This document shows, piece by piece, positions 18,014 through 25,304 of a DNA stretch of 36,510 nucleotides. Every line of letters begins with the position of its first letter. Position 1 is the first letter of the stretch. Source of the DNA: Novosphingobium umbonatum (GTDB taxonomy: Bacteria; Pseudomonadota; Alphaproteobacteria; Sphingomonadales; Sphingomonadaceae); assembly GCF_004005905.1 (NCBI RefSeq), contig NZ_SACO01000021.1:1-36510 (forward strand). Reading direction: 5' to 3'. The position numbers were made by a program, and so were the translations under genes. Under the pieces are notes generated by a model that was not told where the DNA came from, searched no databases, and worked only from the letters and a program-made list of their open reading frames with translations.

Positions 18014-18036
18014 GCACGATATGGTGAGCTAATGGG

Positions 18037-18073
18037 AAAGCGGCAGGCGAACGCGCTTTGCCGCTTTCTTTTT
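18037..18073 (+). terminator. Intrinsic terminator of receptor 4
   Basis: AAAGCGGCA (18037-18045) pairs with TGCCGCTTT (18059-18067), followed by CTTTTT. It begins 24 nt after the receptor 4 stop. This is a classic stem plus T-run. Confidence 0.8.
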
Positions 18074-18085
18074 CGGAGCAAGCGT

Positions 18086-18115
18086 AAAACCTCCCCCGCC
18101 ACAAAACGGGGGAGG
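18086..18115 (-). terminator. Intrinsic terminator of receptor 5
   Basis: CCTCCCCCG (18090-18098) and CGGGGGAGG (18107-18115) form a 9-bp stem. Read on the minus strand it is followed by TTTT (18089-18086), just after the receptor 5 stop. With the plus-strand terminator next to it, it insulates the convergent receptor genes. Confidence 0.75.
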
Positions 18116-18124
18116 CTGGAGGGA

Positions 18125-20761
18125 TTAGAAAGTCAGATCGAGGCGACCATAAATATTGGCGCCATTGGTGTCATAGGGCGCGTTGCGGGAATAGACGATC
18201 CCGCGCGAGGCTTGATAGGTGGCCTTGGCCGGATAGGTGTCCAGCAGGTTCTCTGCGCCCAGCTTCATTTGAACACGATCATTCAGGCGGAAGGCCAGCG
18301 ACGCGTCAAAGAAAGTGATGCCGCCAAAGCGCTGGAAGATATCGCCCGCGGCATTGCCCGAGGAATCGGTCCATGGGCCATAGTAACGTGCCCGCGTATT
18401 CAGCTGCCAACGGCCCAGCTTATAGCCCAGATTGATCACCGCATTTTGCTTGGGGATGCGCTGTTCAAACAGGATGCGGGTGGTGGCGCTGGCCGAGACA
18501 CTGCCGGTTTCGGCCTTGGTCTCGATGAACGACAGGGCGAGGCTGGCGTTGAGATCGCCCGGCCCCATGCGGTCGAGATAGGCTAGATTGAAATCCACGC
18601 CGCGTGTGCGGGTGGAATAGTCATTGGTGAAGAAGGAGATCGAAGTGTAGTCAGCCGCCTGCGCTAGGCCTGCCGCCACCAGTTGCGTCTTGAGTGCAGA
18701 GGTCAGCGTGTAGTTCGAGGAAAGCGAGAACCGGTTGTCCACATTGATCTGGAACGCATCGAGTGATCCGGACAGGGCGCGCCCCGCCTTCCAGACCACG
18801 CCGCCACGCATGGTTTTGGACGTTTCTGGCGTCAAGGCTTTGGCGCCGAAATAGCGGGCAACCGCATTGTCCGTCCCCAACCGACCGGTAGTGTAAAGCA
18901 GCAGGGTGGTGGTGTCCAAGCCTTGTGTAGTGCTGGTGGAATAGAGTTGGGCAGGCGTGGGGGCTTTAAAGCCGGTGGCAAAGGATCCGCGCAGGGCAAA
19001 GCTGGAGGTCAGTTCCAGTCGGCTTGCCAGCTTATAGGTGAAATTATTGCCGAAGCTGTCAAAATGCTCGTCGCGCATTGCGGCTTCCACGGTCCAGGTC
19101 GGCGCTAGCTTGGCCTCGATGTCCAGATAGCCCGCATAGGATTTCTGGGACCAAGAACCAGCTTGATTGGGCGCAAAGCCTGGGAAGCCATTGGCCCCGC
19201 CCGCCAGACCATAGGCTGCGCCAGCGCCCACGGCATAGGACGCATATTCACCGGCACGAATGCGGAAAGTTTCTACGCGGCGTTCGGCGCCAAAGGCAAT
19301 GTTGACGGGCTCTGGCAGCACATCTGTATTCCAGCGATAGACCGCATCGGCGGTTAGGTTGAATTCCTGCTGCACATTACGGCCAAGGTGAAAGCTGGTC
19401 GGGCTGTTGGGGCCAAGCGAGGCGTTGATGGAGTGATTGAGGTAGAAATTGGTGGCATTGCTGCCATAGCTTGCGGCCAGATCCCAGTTCAGCGCTTTGC
19501 CCTTGCCACCGCGCAGACCTGCCACGCTTTGCACATCGCGTGCCTTGATGCCTTCGCTGGGGGTAAAGCCGTTGGGATAGATTTGTGACGCATTCCAACC
19601 GGGGAAGGCGGCCACTGTCTTGTAGACCGAGGTTTGCGTCGAAGGGTTGCGCCAGTTGATATCGGCCCAGCCATGACTTTGGCCAGCGGTGGCAAAGCTA
19701 TAGGCTTCGATCGTTTCACTCACAGGCAGAGCAGCATCCACCGCGAATTTGAGCGCGCCGACAGAAGGGTTGCCCCAGCGCTGAACCGGATTGTTGACGG
19801 CGATGCCGGTGCTGTTGGTGAACGTGATGGCATCGGGACGCTGTGCGCTGCGCGAGGTAGCACCGGTGCGGGTAAATTCTGCGGTTAGCGCCAGATGGCC
19901 GCCATTGCCCGCCACATAGCCATAATGCAGGCCGCCCTGACCCTGGACGCCGTCGCCTGCGGTGTAGCTCGAGCCTTGTGCGTAGGCAGAAAAACCGGCC
20001 TTTTTATCGAGTATGACGTTGATGACACCGGCAATCGCGTCAGATCCATATTGCGCCGATGCGCCATCGCGCAGCACTTCCAATTTGCCAATCGCGAAAT
20101 TGGGGATCTGCGCCAGATCCACCGCCTGCGTGCCGCCGCTGTTCAGGAAGGCCGAGCGATGGAACCTTTTGCCATTGAGCATGACCAGAGTTTTGTCGCC
20201 GTCCAAACCGTTCATCGTGGCAGGGCGAATAAATTCCGGCCCATCCGAGGCGGGCAGGCGGCGCACCGCAAAGCCGGGCACCAGACTGGTCAGCGTCTCG
20301 TCCAGACGGCTCGTGACGGTCGAGCGGGTCTGTTCGCGGCTAAAGCTGTCCACTGGCGAAAGCGCGGTGAAAGTGGTCTGTGCGCGGTCGCGGGTGCCGG
20401 TTACCACAATGTCGCTGTCGGCCTGCGAAACGGGCGGATTGCGGTTCTCGCTTTTGCCCAGGATGATGGTCTTGCCGTCATCCTTGCGTAGGGCCAGCGG
20501 GCTGCCCGCCAGCAATTTGGACAAAGCCTGTTGGCGGCTCATGCGTCCTGCAACGGGGGGACTGCGCAAGCCGGCGATGTCTTGTGCGGGGAAAAAGATT
20601 TGCACGCCGGCCTGACGCGAGAAAAGCGTGAGCGCATCGGCCAAAGGTTGGGAGGGGATGGCGAACTGGCTGGTGCTTTGTGCCCATGCGGCGGGAGTGT
20701 GAATGGTGGCGGCGGCCAATGCAATAGCGGTTAGAGGCCGGTGGTAAAACTTGGCAGACAT
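18125..20761 (-). CDS. TonB-dependent receptor with STN domain (receptor 5)
   Basis: An outer-membrane receptor of 878 aa. ATG 20761 follows GAGGGGG and opens a signal peptide ending AAWA; longer in-frame starts run back into the sigma gene's leader and are rejected. STN domain, about residues 30-95: FAIPSQPLADALTLFSRQAG and IFFPAQDIAGLRSP. The TonB-box-like DIVVTG is followed by a plug with RLDETLTSLVPGFAV, LVMLNGKRFHRSAF and LEVLRDGASAQYGSDAIAG. That last motif is typical of vitamin/heme and oligosaccharide-type receptors. The barrel is complete and ends YGRLDLTF. It is divergently transcribed from a fecI-fecR pair (20943-22649), 181 bp away, which are its likely signalling partners. Confidence 0.9.
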   Translation of the reverse strand: MSAKFYHRPLTAIALAAATIHTPAAWAQSTSQFAIPSQPLADALTLFSRQAGVQIFFPAQDIAGLRSPPVAGRMSRQQALSKLLAGSPLALRKDDGKTIILGKSENRNPPVSQADSDIVVTGTRDRAQTTFTALSPVDSFSREQTRSTVTSRLDETLTSLVPGFAVRRLPASDGPEFIRPATMNGLDGDKTLVMLNGKRFHRSAFLNSGGTQAVDLAQIPNFAIGKLEVLRDGASAQYGSDAIAGVINVILDKKAGFSAYAQGSSYTAGDGVQGQGGLHYGYVAGNGGHLALTAEFTRTGATSRSAQRPDAITFTNSTGIAVNNPVQRWGNPSVGALKFAVDAALPVSETIEAYSFATAGQSHGWADINWRNPSTQTSVYKTVAAFPGWNASQIYPNGFTPSEGIKARDVQSVAGLRGGKGKALNWDLAASYGSNATNFYLNHSINASLGPNSPTSFHLGRNVQQEFNLTADAVYRWNTDVLPEPVNIAFGAERRVETFRIRAGEYASYAVGAGAAYGLAGGANGFPGFAPNQAGSWSQKSYAGYLDIEAKLAPTWTVEAAMRDEHFDSFGNNFTYKLASRLELTSSFALRGSFATGFKAPTPAQLYSTSTTQGLDTTTLLLYTTGRLGTDNAVARYFGAKALTPETSKTMRGGVVWKAGRALSGSLDAFQINVDNRFSLSSNYTLTSALKTQLVAAGLAQAADYTSISFFTNDYSTRTRGVDFNLAYLDRMGPGDLNASLALSFIETKAETGSVSASATTRILFEQRIPKQNAVINLGYKLGRWQLNTRARYYGPWTDSSGNAAGDIFQRFGGITFFDASLAFRLNDRVQMKLGAENLLDTYPAKATYQASRGIVYSRNAPYDTNGANIYGRLDLTF

Positions 20762-20942
20762 GAAACCCCCTCGTGGCAAAAATGGATGGAACTTGTCTGC
20801 AAGGACGAGAGAGCCGTGATCTTTCCGCCAAGTTGCGCGAAAAATATCGTGCTGGAGGATGGCAGGGCCGAGGTGCAGGAATTTGTCGCCTGCATGACAT
20901 ATTCGCCACCTAGGAGGAGCGCGACTGCCGCCGGAGATAGCC
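20762..20942. promoter_or_regulatory. Divergent promoter region between receptor 5 and sigma factor copy 3
   Basis: A non-coding 181-bp stretch between divergent starts. It must contain the promoter served by the third sigma factor (for receptor 5) and the promoter of the sigma gene. No palindrome or unambiguous -35/-10 was seen. Confidence 0.5.
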
Positions 20943-21548
20943 ATGCGCCCCGCTTTGCGAGCCATAGATCAGTGGTTTATCGACGAGATATTACCGCATG
21001 AAGCCAGCTTTTTGACGCAGGCGCGCCGTTTATGCGGGTCGGCGGAAGAGGCGCAGGATCTGGTACAGGATGCCTATGTAAAGCTGTTTGGTCTTGATGG
21101 ATGGGCCGCGATTGACCATCCGCAGGCCTATATGCGGCGCGTGCTGGTGCATATGGCGATTGAAAGAATGCGCCGTGCCAAGGTGGTTGCCTTTCAGCAA
21201 TTGCAGGAGATCGAGCACAGTCGATTGGCCGATGATGCGCCCGATGCTTTTGCTGTGGCGGCGGGGCGCAGCCGTTTGGCCCATCTGGCGCAATCTGTGG
21301 CCCGCCTGCCTGAACGTTGTCGTGAAGTCTTCGTGCGCCGTCGTCTCGAAGAGCAATCTCCGACCCAGATCGCGCGGGAATTGGGGCTTAGTCTTTCGAC
21401 GTTGGAGAAGCGTCTGGCGCGGGCCTATGTTCTGCTGGCTCAGGACGGGTGGGGCGTTGGCAGAGGATATTCCGAGGAGAATGGCCCTGCTGTACCCTTG
21501 GAAACCGGGTCGCAGCCAGTTTCGTCAGTCTCTGAAAAGCTGGCTTGA
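20943..21548 (+). CDS. ECF sigma factor, FecI type (copy 3)
   Basis: An ECF sigma factor of 201 aa. Region 2 is GSAEEAQDLVQDAYVKLFG with PQAYMRRVLVHMAIERMRRAK. Region 4 ends in SPTQIARELGLSLSTLEKRLARAYVLL. It aligns along its length with copy 1 (shared IDRWFI/IDQWFI opening, PDAFAVAAGRS and STxEK), so copies 1 and 3 are paralogues. ATG 20943 has GGAG about 8 nt upstream. Unlike the other two pairs, it does not overlap its anti-sigma gene; a 141-bp gap follows. The C-terminal extension after residue 165 is not conserved. It probably controls receptor 5, which lies divergently upstream. Confidence 0.9.
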   Translation: MRPALRAIDQWFIDEILPHEASFLTQARRLCGSAEEAQDLVQDAYVKLFGLDGWAAIDHPQAYMRRVLVHMAIERMRRAKVVAFQQLQEIEHSRLADDAPDAFAVAAGRSRLAHLAQSVARLPERCREVFVRRRLEEQSPTQIARELGLSLSTLEKRLARAYVLLAQDGWGVGRGYSEENGPAVPLETGSQPVSSVSEKLA

Positions 21549-21689
21549 CCGGCTCTGTCATATCTCCGTAAAATATTTTAGCCAGCGCTTGGCGGAAGCT
21601 CTGTTCCTGATCGTCTGGTACGGTAGCCGCAATGCTTGCCCACATTCTGCGAAGGCGAGCGGGACAAGGCTGGTTAGGGTAGAGCCGGG

Positions 21690-22649
21690 GTGAAAGACCA
21701 AGATTCCTTGCAGGATAAAGGCCATTGGGCGCGGGCAGAGCGTCAGGCTGCGCAATGGCTGGCCCGATGGGATCATGCAGGGGGGCAGGATGCCCCCGTC
21801 TTGCAGCGCGAATTTGACCTCTGGCTGGCCGCGCATCCCGCGCATCAGGCGGCCTATGCCCGTTTGGTGGGCTTGATTGAACCTGCACCGCAATTGCGCC
21901 TACAGGAAGCGGATCTTTCGGGGCCGGCCGTATGGCCTCGCCGTAAACTGTTGCGGGCAGGGGCAATGGGTTTGGCGGCTTTGGCTATTGGAGGCGGCGG
22001 CTTTGCGGTGCAGGCCTTGGCCTGGACCACCCAAAGCAGCGCGGTGGGTGAGAATAGGCCGCTTGTTTTGCCAGATGGTTGCATGGCGCGCTTGAACACC
22101 GATAGTCGGGTTTCATGGCGATTTCGCCCTGATCGCCGCGACATCTGGTTGGAGCGGGGAGAGATGGCTTTAGTGGTGGCGCCGCAGGTTACGTGTCAAT
22201 TGCGCGCAAAATTTGGCCTGTTGCGGCTGCATTCGGGGCGTTTCAATCTGCGGTTGCGAGATGGGGCCTTGGGTCTGCTGGTGCTTCATGGCCGTGCCGA
22301 ATATGTGGCGCGCGATCATCAAGCGCTGGTCGTGGCGCAAACGGGGCAATCGCTGCGGATGGCGGAAAGTGGCCCGATGTTGCGATCGTTCAGCGTACAT
22401 GAGCGCGACTCCAGCCTCGCTTGGCAGAATGGCGAAATTCTGTTCCAGGGCGATAGCTTGGGTAATGCGGTTGCTGAGTATAACCGGTATTTAACGCAAA
22501 AGATCGTGCTGGTGGATCGCGACTTGGCCAATATCATTGTAGGTGGGCGATTTATTTCTACTGACCCGGATGATTTTCTCGAATCTTTGCAATATGGGTT
22601 GGGGTTGCATATTATACGGCAAGGAGGGGGCATCTTTGTTGCGCATTAA
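21690..22649 (+). CDS. FecR-type anti-sigma factor (copy 3)
   Basis: A 319-aa FecR-like membrane regulator and partner of the preceding sigma factor. The N-terminal segment contains QAAQWLARWDHAG and FDLWLAAHPAHQAAYARL. PRRKLLRAG (twin-arginine-like) precedes a hydrophobic helix (about residues 93-112). The periplasmic FecR domain has LNTDSRVSWRF, LERGEMALVV and LHSGRFNLRLRDG. The STN-like C terminus is LGNAVAEYNRYLTQKIVLV with GGRFISTDPDDFLESLQ. The LNTDSR-SWR motif is shared with copy 1, supporting duplication of a sigma/anti-sigma pair. The start is GTG at 21690; CCGGG just upstream is a weak ribosome site, so the start is less certain than the family. Confidence 0.87.
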   Translation: MKDQDSLQDKGHWARAERQAAQWLARWDHAGGQDAPVLQREFDLWLAAHPAHQAAYARLVGLIEPAPQLRLQEADLSGPAVWPRRKLLRAGAMGLAALAIGGGGFAVQALAWTTQSSAVGENRPLVLPDGCMARLNTDSRVSWRFRPDRRDIWLERGEMALVVAPQVTCQLRAKFGLLRLHSGRFNLRLRDGALGLLVLHGRAEYVARDHQALVVAQTGQSLRMAESGPMLRSFSVHERDSSLAWQNGEILFQGDSLGNAVAEYNRYLTQKIVLVDRDLANIIVGGRFISTDPDDFLESLQYGLGLHIIRQGGGIFVAH

Positions 22650-22677
22650 GGATCGATGAGCGCGAGGGTGGCCGCGA

Positions 22678-23997
22678 TCAGACTTTTGATACGCCTGTCG
22701 CAACAGCGCCGGAAACAAGTTTCAAACGCCGATGGTGCATGGCAATGATCGCCAGAATGGTCAGACTGCCGAATATCGGGATGCCCATGATCCATGTTTC
22801 CAGCCAATGGGTCGATTGCGGCCGGCATGTTGCGCAAGGTTGGCCGTTAAGTTCCACCATGGTGGCGAATATCGCATTGCCCAGCCCGGCCGAACATTTG
22901 ATGCCTGCCAGAAACAGCCCCATGGGCAAGGTTTCAGATCCTGCACCATGGCGCAGGCTATCGGCCAGTAGTGCCCAGATGGCCATATTCATGCCGCCCT
23001 GTGCCAGACCAAGCAGCAGTAGGCCGGCTAGATCGATCGTTGCGCCCGCAGCCAGAGCAACCCCTGCCATCGCTACTATCAACAGCGCGTGGGAAAGAGC
23101 CAGAACCATGGCCGAAGACCATCGTTGTGATAACGTCATCCATAAAGGGAGGGACAAGGCCTGCGCCAAAGTGATCAGACTTAGCGCACGGCCCGCCCAA
23201 CTGGCGTCACCATGCATGGCCAGACCAAAGAAAGGCAGTGCGCGGGTGAAAAGCGGTGTGAGGCAGGATTGTAGCACCATCAATCCCAACACCATGCCAT
23301 AGCGGCGATTGGCCCATAAGGTTTGAAAGGGGTGATTATCCTTTGATCTGGCCCTTGGCGCGGAAGGCAGGCTCCTGCTCACCAGCATTGCGATGAGCAA
23401 AGTGCCCAGATAAAGCAGCGAGGCCAAACCCGCCCAATGGTCAAACGCTGCTTTTTGTTCAGCCTGCGAACCTGTCAGGCTTTGCGCCGATGCCAGTCCG
23501 ACCAGACCACCCCCGATGGCGCTGAAAATCAAGCGCCAGCCTGAAACGCTGGCCGCATCGGATGGATGGACCGCCACCCGCACCAGCAATGTGTTGTGCC
23601 CCACATCGCATAGCGTATAACCCATGCGGCATAGAACGATGGCCAGCGCGGTCAACAACCCTTGCGGCTCTGGCTTGGCGGCAAAAATGGCCCAAAAGCC
23701 AAAGGCGGTCATGGGCGCGCCAATCAGTATCAACCGGCCCAGCATATCGGCTCGCCCACGATGATCGGTCCAATAGGCAATGCCAAGATCGGCCAAGCCA
23801 TCCCACACCAGCATCAGGGCCAACAGGCTTCCGGCGATGAGCGGTTCCATGCCCAGCACAGACACCAGATAGAACAACATGAAGCTTTCAAAGCTGGCCC
23901 AGATGACGCTTTTGCCCAGATTGCCCGAGGCATAGCCCAGCTTGATCACCCATCGTGTTGGCGGCGGGGCATCGATATCGGTTGCGGGAATGACCAT
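22678..23997 (-). CDS. MFS transporter, GPH sugar:cation symporter type
   Basis: An inner-membrane protein of 439 aa with about 12 hydrophobic segments, resembling the glycoside-pentoside-hexuronide symporters (MelB-like, MFS_2). The loop after helix 2 carries DGLADLGIAYWTDHRGRADMLGR, which matches the family's Asp-containing loop (quoted in part: WDGLADLGIAYWTDHRG). A second signature is GHNTLLVRVA in the middle. It would carry a mono- or oligosaccharide from periplasm to cytoplasm with a cation. It is divergent from ROK regulator 1, whose start lies only 44-65 bp away, a typical regulator/transporter arrangement. The substrate is probably the sugar released by the neighbouring system. The C-terminal tail is basic and variable. 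The ribosome site before ATG 23997 is poor. Confidence 0.8.
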   Translation of the reverse strand: MVIPATDIDAPPPTRWVIKLGYASGNLGKSVIWASFESFMLFYLVSVLGMEPLIAGSLLALMLVWDGLADLGIAYWTDHRGRADMLGRLILIGAPMTAFGFWAIFAAKPEPQGLLTALAIVLCRMGYTLCDVGHNTLLVRVAVHPSDAASVSGWRLIFSAIGGGLVGLASAQSLTGSQAEQKAAFDHWAGLASLLYLGTLLIAMLVSRSLPSAPRARSKDNHPFQTLWANRRYGMVLGLMVLQSCLTPLFTRALPFFGLAMHGDASWAGRALSLITLAQALSLPLWMTLSQRWSSAMVLALSHALLIVAMAGVALAAGATIDLAGLLLLGLAQGGMNMAIWALLADSLRHGAGSETLPMGLFLAGIKCSAGLGNAIFATMVELNGQPCATCRPQSTHWLETWIMGIPIFGSLTILAIIAMHHRRLKLVSGAVATGVSKV

Positions 23998-24037
23998 GGA
24001 CGACGGCCTATAAACACACTGGCTTTCATTTTTTTGA

Positions 24038-24068
24038 CATCATGCAATTATATGGCCAGACCATGATG
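24038..24068. promoter_or_regulatory. Candidate operator/promoter between transporter and ROK regulator 1
   Basis: CATCATG (24038-24044) is repeated inverted as CATGATG (24062-24068), 17 bp apart. Between them a perfect TATAAT lies on the minus strand (24047-24052), pointing toward the transporter gene, with no good -35 at 17 bp. A TTGACA at 24034-24039 on the plus strand has no matching -10. This would fit an autoregulated divergent promoter, on weak evidence. Confidence 0.35.
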
Positions 24069-25208
24069 GCATCCCAGCGACCCAGCCTCCTCCTGACCGA
24101 GCCGCAAAAGCGCATCCTTTGGCAATTGCGGATTGCAGGCCCGCTGCCGCGCGTGCAACTGGCCGCGGCCTTGGGCATGAACGGGGCCAGCATGACCCGT
24201 TTGACCCAGCACTTGTCAGCCATGGGCTTGGTCGAGGAATTGTCCGCCGATGAAGTAGCCGCCCGTGGCAGGCCGACGGTGCCTTTGGCCGTTTCCGGTC
24301 ATGGTGGTTGGTCCGTAGGCGCTACATTGCATCTGGGTTGGCTGGAACTGGTGGTGATTGATTTTCGTGGCCTGCCGCTGCTGCATGATCGCGTGCCTTT
24401 TGCCGACCCTGATCCACGTGTCTTTGCCCGCACGCTGGATACCCGGCTGCGCGCCCTTGCCGCCGACCATGGTTTCATGCGCGGACGATTTCTGGGTTTG
24501 GGCGTAGCTGTGCCCGGCTATGTCTTGGGTAATGACCGCAATCGCCGCAAGGTGGTGGATTGGCTGGCCCCATGGAATGATGTGCCGCTGGATGAAGTTC
24601 TGGGTGATGTGCTGTCCATGCCGGTATGGATAGAAAATGACGGCACGGCGGCGGCTTTGGCTGAATATTACCAACCGCAGATCGTAGCCTATCATCGTTC
24701 GGTGCTGGTGCTGTTTCTTGGCCACGGGGTGGGGGCGGGGCTGGTGGCTGAACGATCTTTATTCCCCGGTGAGCATGGCAATGCGGGCGAAGTGGGCCGC
24801 TTGTTTCCCGGCAATGGGCCGCGTCCATCGGGCATTGATTTGCTCAAAACCCTGCAACAGGCCGGTGTTGAAATCACCTCGCTATCAGAAATCGCAACGG
24901 TGATGACGGCTCAGCACGCGCTGATCGAGACTTGGGTTAACCGCGTGGCCATCCAACTTGAACTGGCGGTGTTCAGCGGTGTGGTCTGGCTTGATCCGGG
25001 GGCTGTGGTGATTTCCGGTGCTTTGCCGCCCGCCATTTTGCAAAGTCTTGCGGCGCGGATCGAGGCGCTTTCTGCGGCGCGTGGTCAGACCTATCTGGCG
25101 GCTCAGCCCAGGATTTATGCCTCCTCCATGGGCAGCGCGGCCGTGGTGATTGGCGCTGCGCTGGCGCCGGTTCATGCGATCACGGCTCTGCGTGGAGAGA
25201 ACGGCTGA
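24042..25208 (+). CDS. ROK-family transcriptional regulator (ROK 1)
   Basis: A NagC/XylR-type regulator of up to 388 aa. A winged helix-turn-helix at about residues 18-75 (EPQKRILWQLRIAGPLPRVQ, MTRLTQHLSAMGLVEEL, RGRPTVPLAV) is followed by a ROK sugar-kinase-like domain (GLGVAVPGYVLG, WIENDGTAAALAEYY, LFLGHGVGAGLVAER, FPGEHGNAGEVGRLF). The usual ROK zinc motif with three Cys (CxCGxxGCxE) is absent after GEVGR, and so is the kinase DxGxT loop, so it should bind a sugar ligand rather than phosphorylate it. Starts at 24042, 24063 and 24066 are all possible; none has a clear ribosome site. It lies between a sugar transporter (divergent) and receptor 6 (downstream, same strand), the likely targets. 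Confidence 0.85.
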   Translation: MQLYGQTMMASQRPSLLLTEPQKRILWQLRIAGPLPRVQLAAALGMNGASMTRLTQHLSAMGLVEELSADEVAARGRPTVPLAVSGHGGWSVGATLHLGWLELVVIDFRGLPLLHDRVPFADPDPRVFARTLDTRLRALAADHGFMRGRFLGLGVAVPGYVLGNDRNRRKVVDWLAPWNDVPLDEVLGDVLSMPVWIENDGTAAALAEYYQPQIVAYHRSVLVLFLGHGVGAGLVAERSLFPGEHGNAGEVGRLFPGNGPRPSGIDLLKTLQQAGVEITSLSEIATVMTAQHALIETWVNRVAIQLELAVFSGVVWLDPGAVVISGALPPAILQSLAARIEALSAARGQTYLAAQPRIYASSMGSAAVVIGAALAPVHAITALRGENG

Positions 25209-25225
25209 TCCTGGGATGGGCACCA

Positions 25226-25249
25226 TTTAATTACATGTAAGAAATTAAA
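25226..25249. promoter_or_regulatory. Candidate ROK operator upstream of receptor 6
   Basis: An AT-rich inverted repeat: TTTAATT (25226-25232) and AATTAAA (25243-25249). It also contains the perfect 10-bp palindrome TTACATGTAA (25231-25240). The 9-mer ATTTAATTA (25225-25233) recurs in front of the paralogous receptor 7. It lies 55 bp upstream of the receptor start in otherwise GC-rich DNA. Confidence 0.5.
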
Positions 25250-25304
25250 ACTGTCACGCTGCCTGCGCATAGGCCCGTCATCATTGAACCAATGGGGGCA
25301 TCCT

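Noticed and set aside
20762..20965. Upstream in-frame starts for receptor 5 extending into the sigma factor leader
   Set aside because: They would overlap the divergent sigma gene start and add 68 non-signal residues; ATG 20761 has a strong ribosome site.
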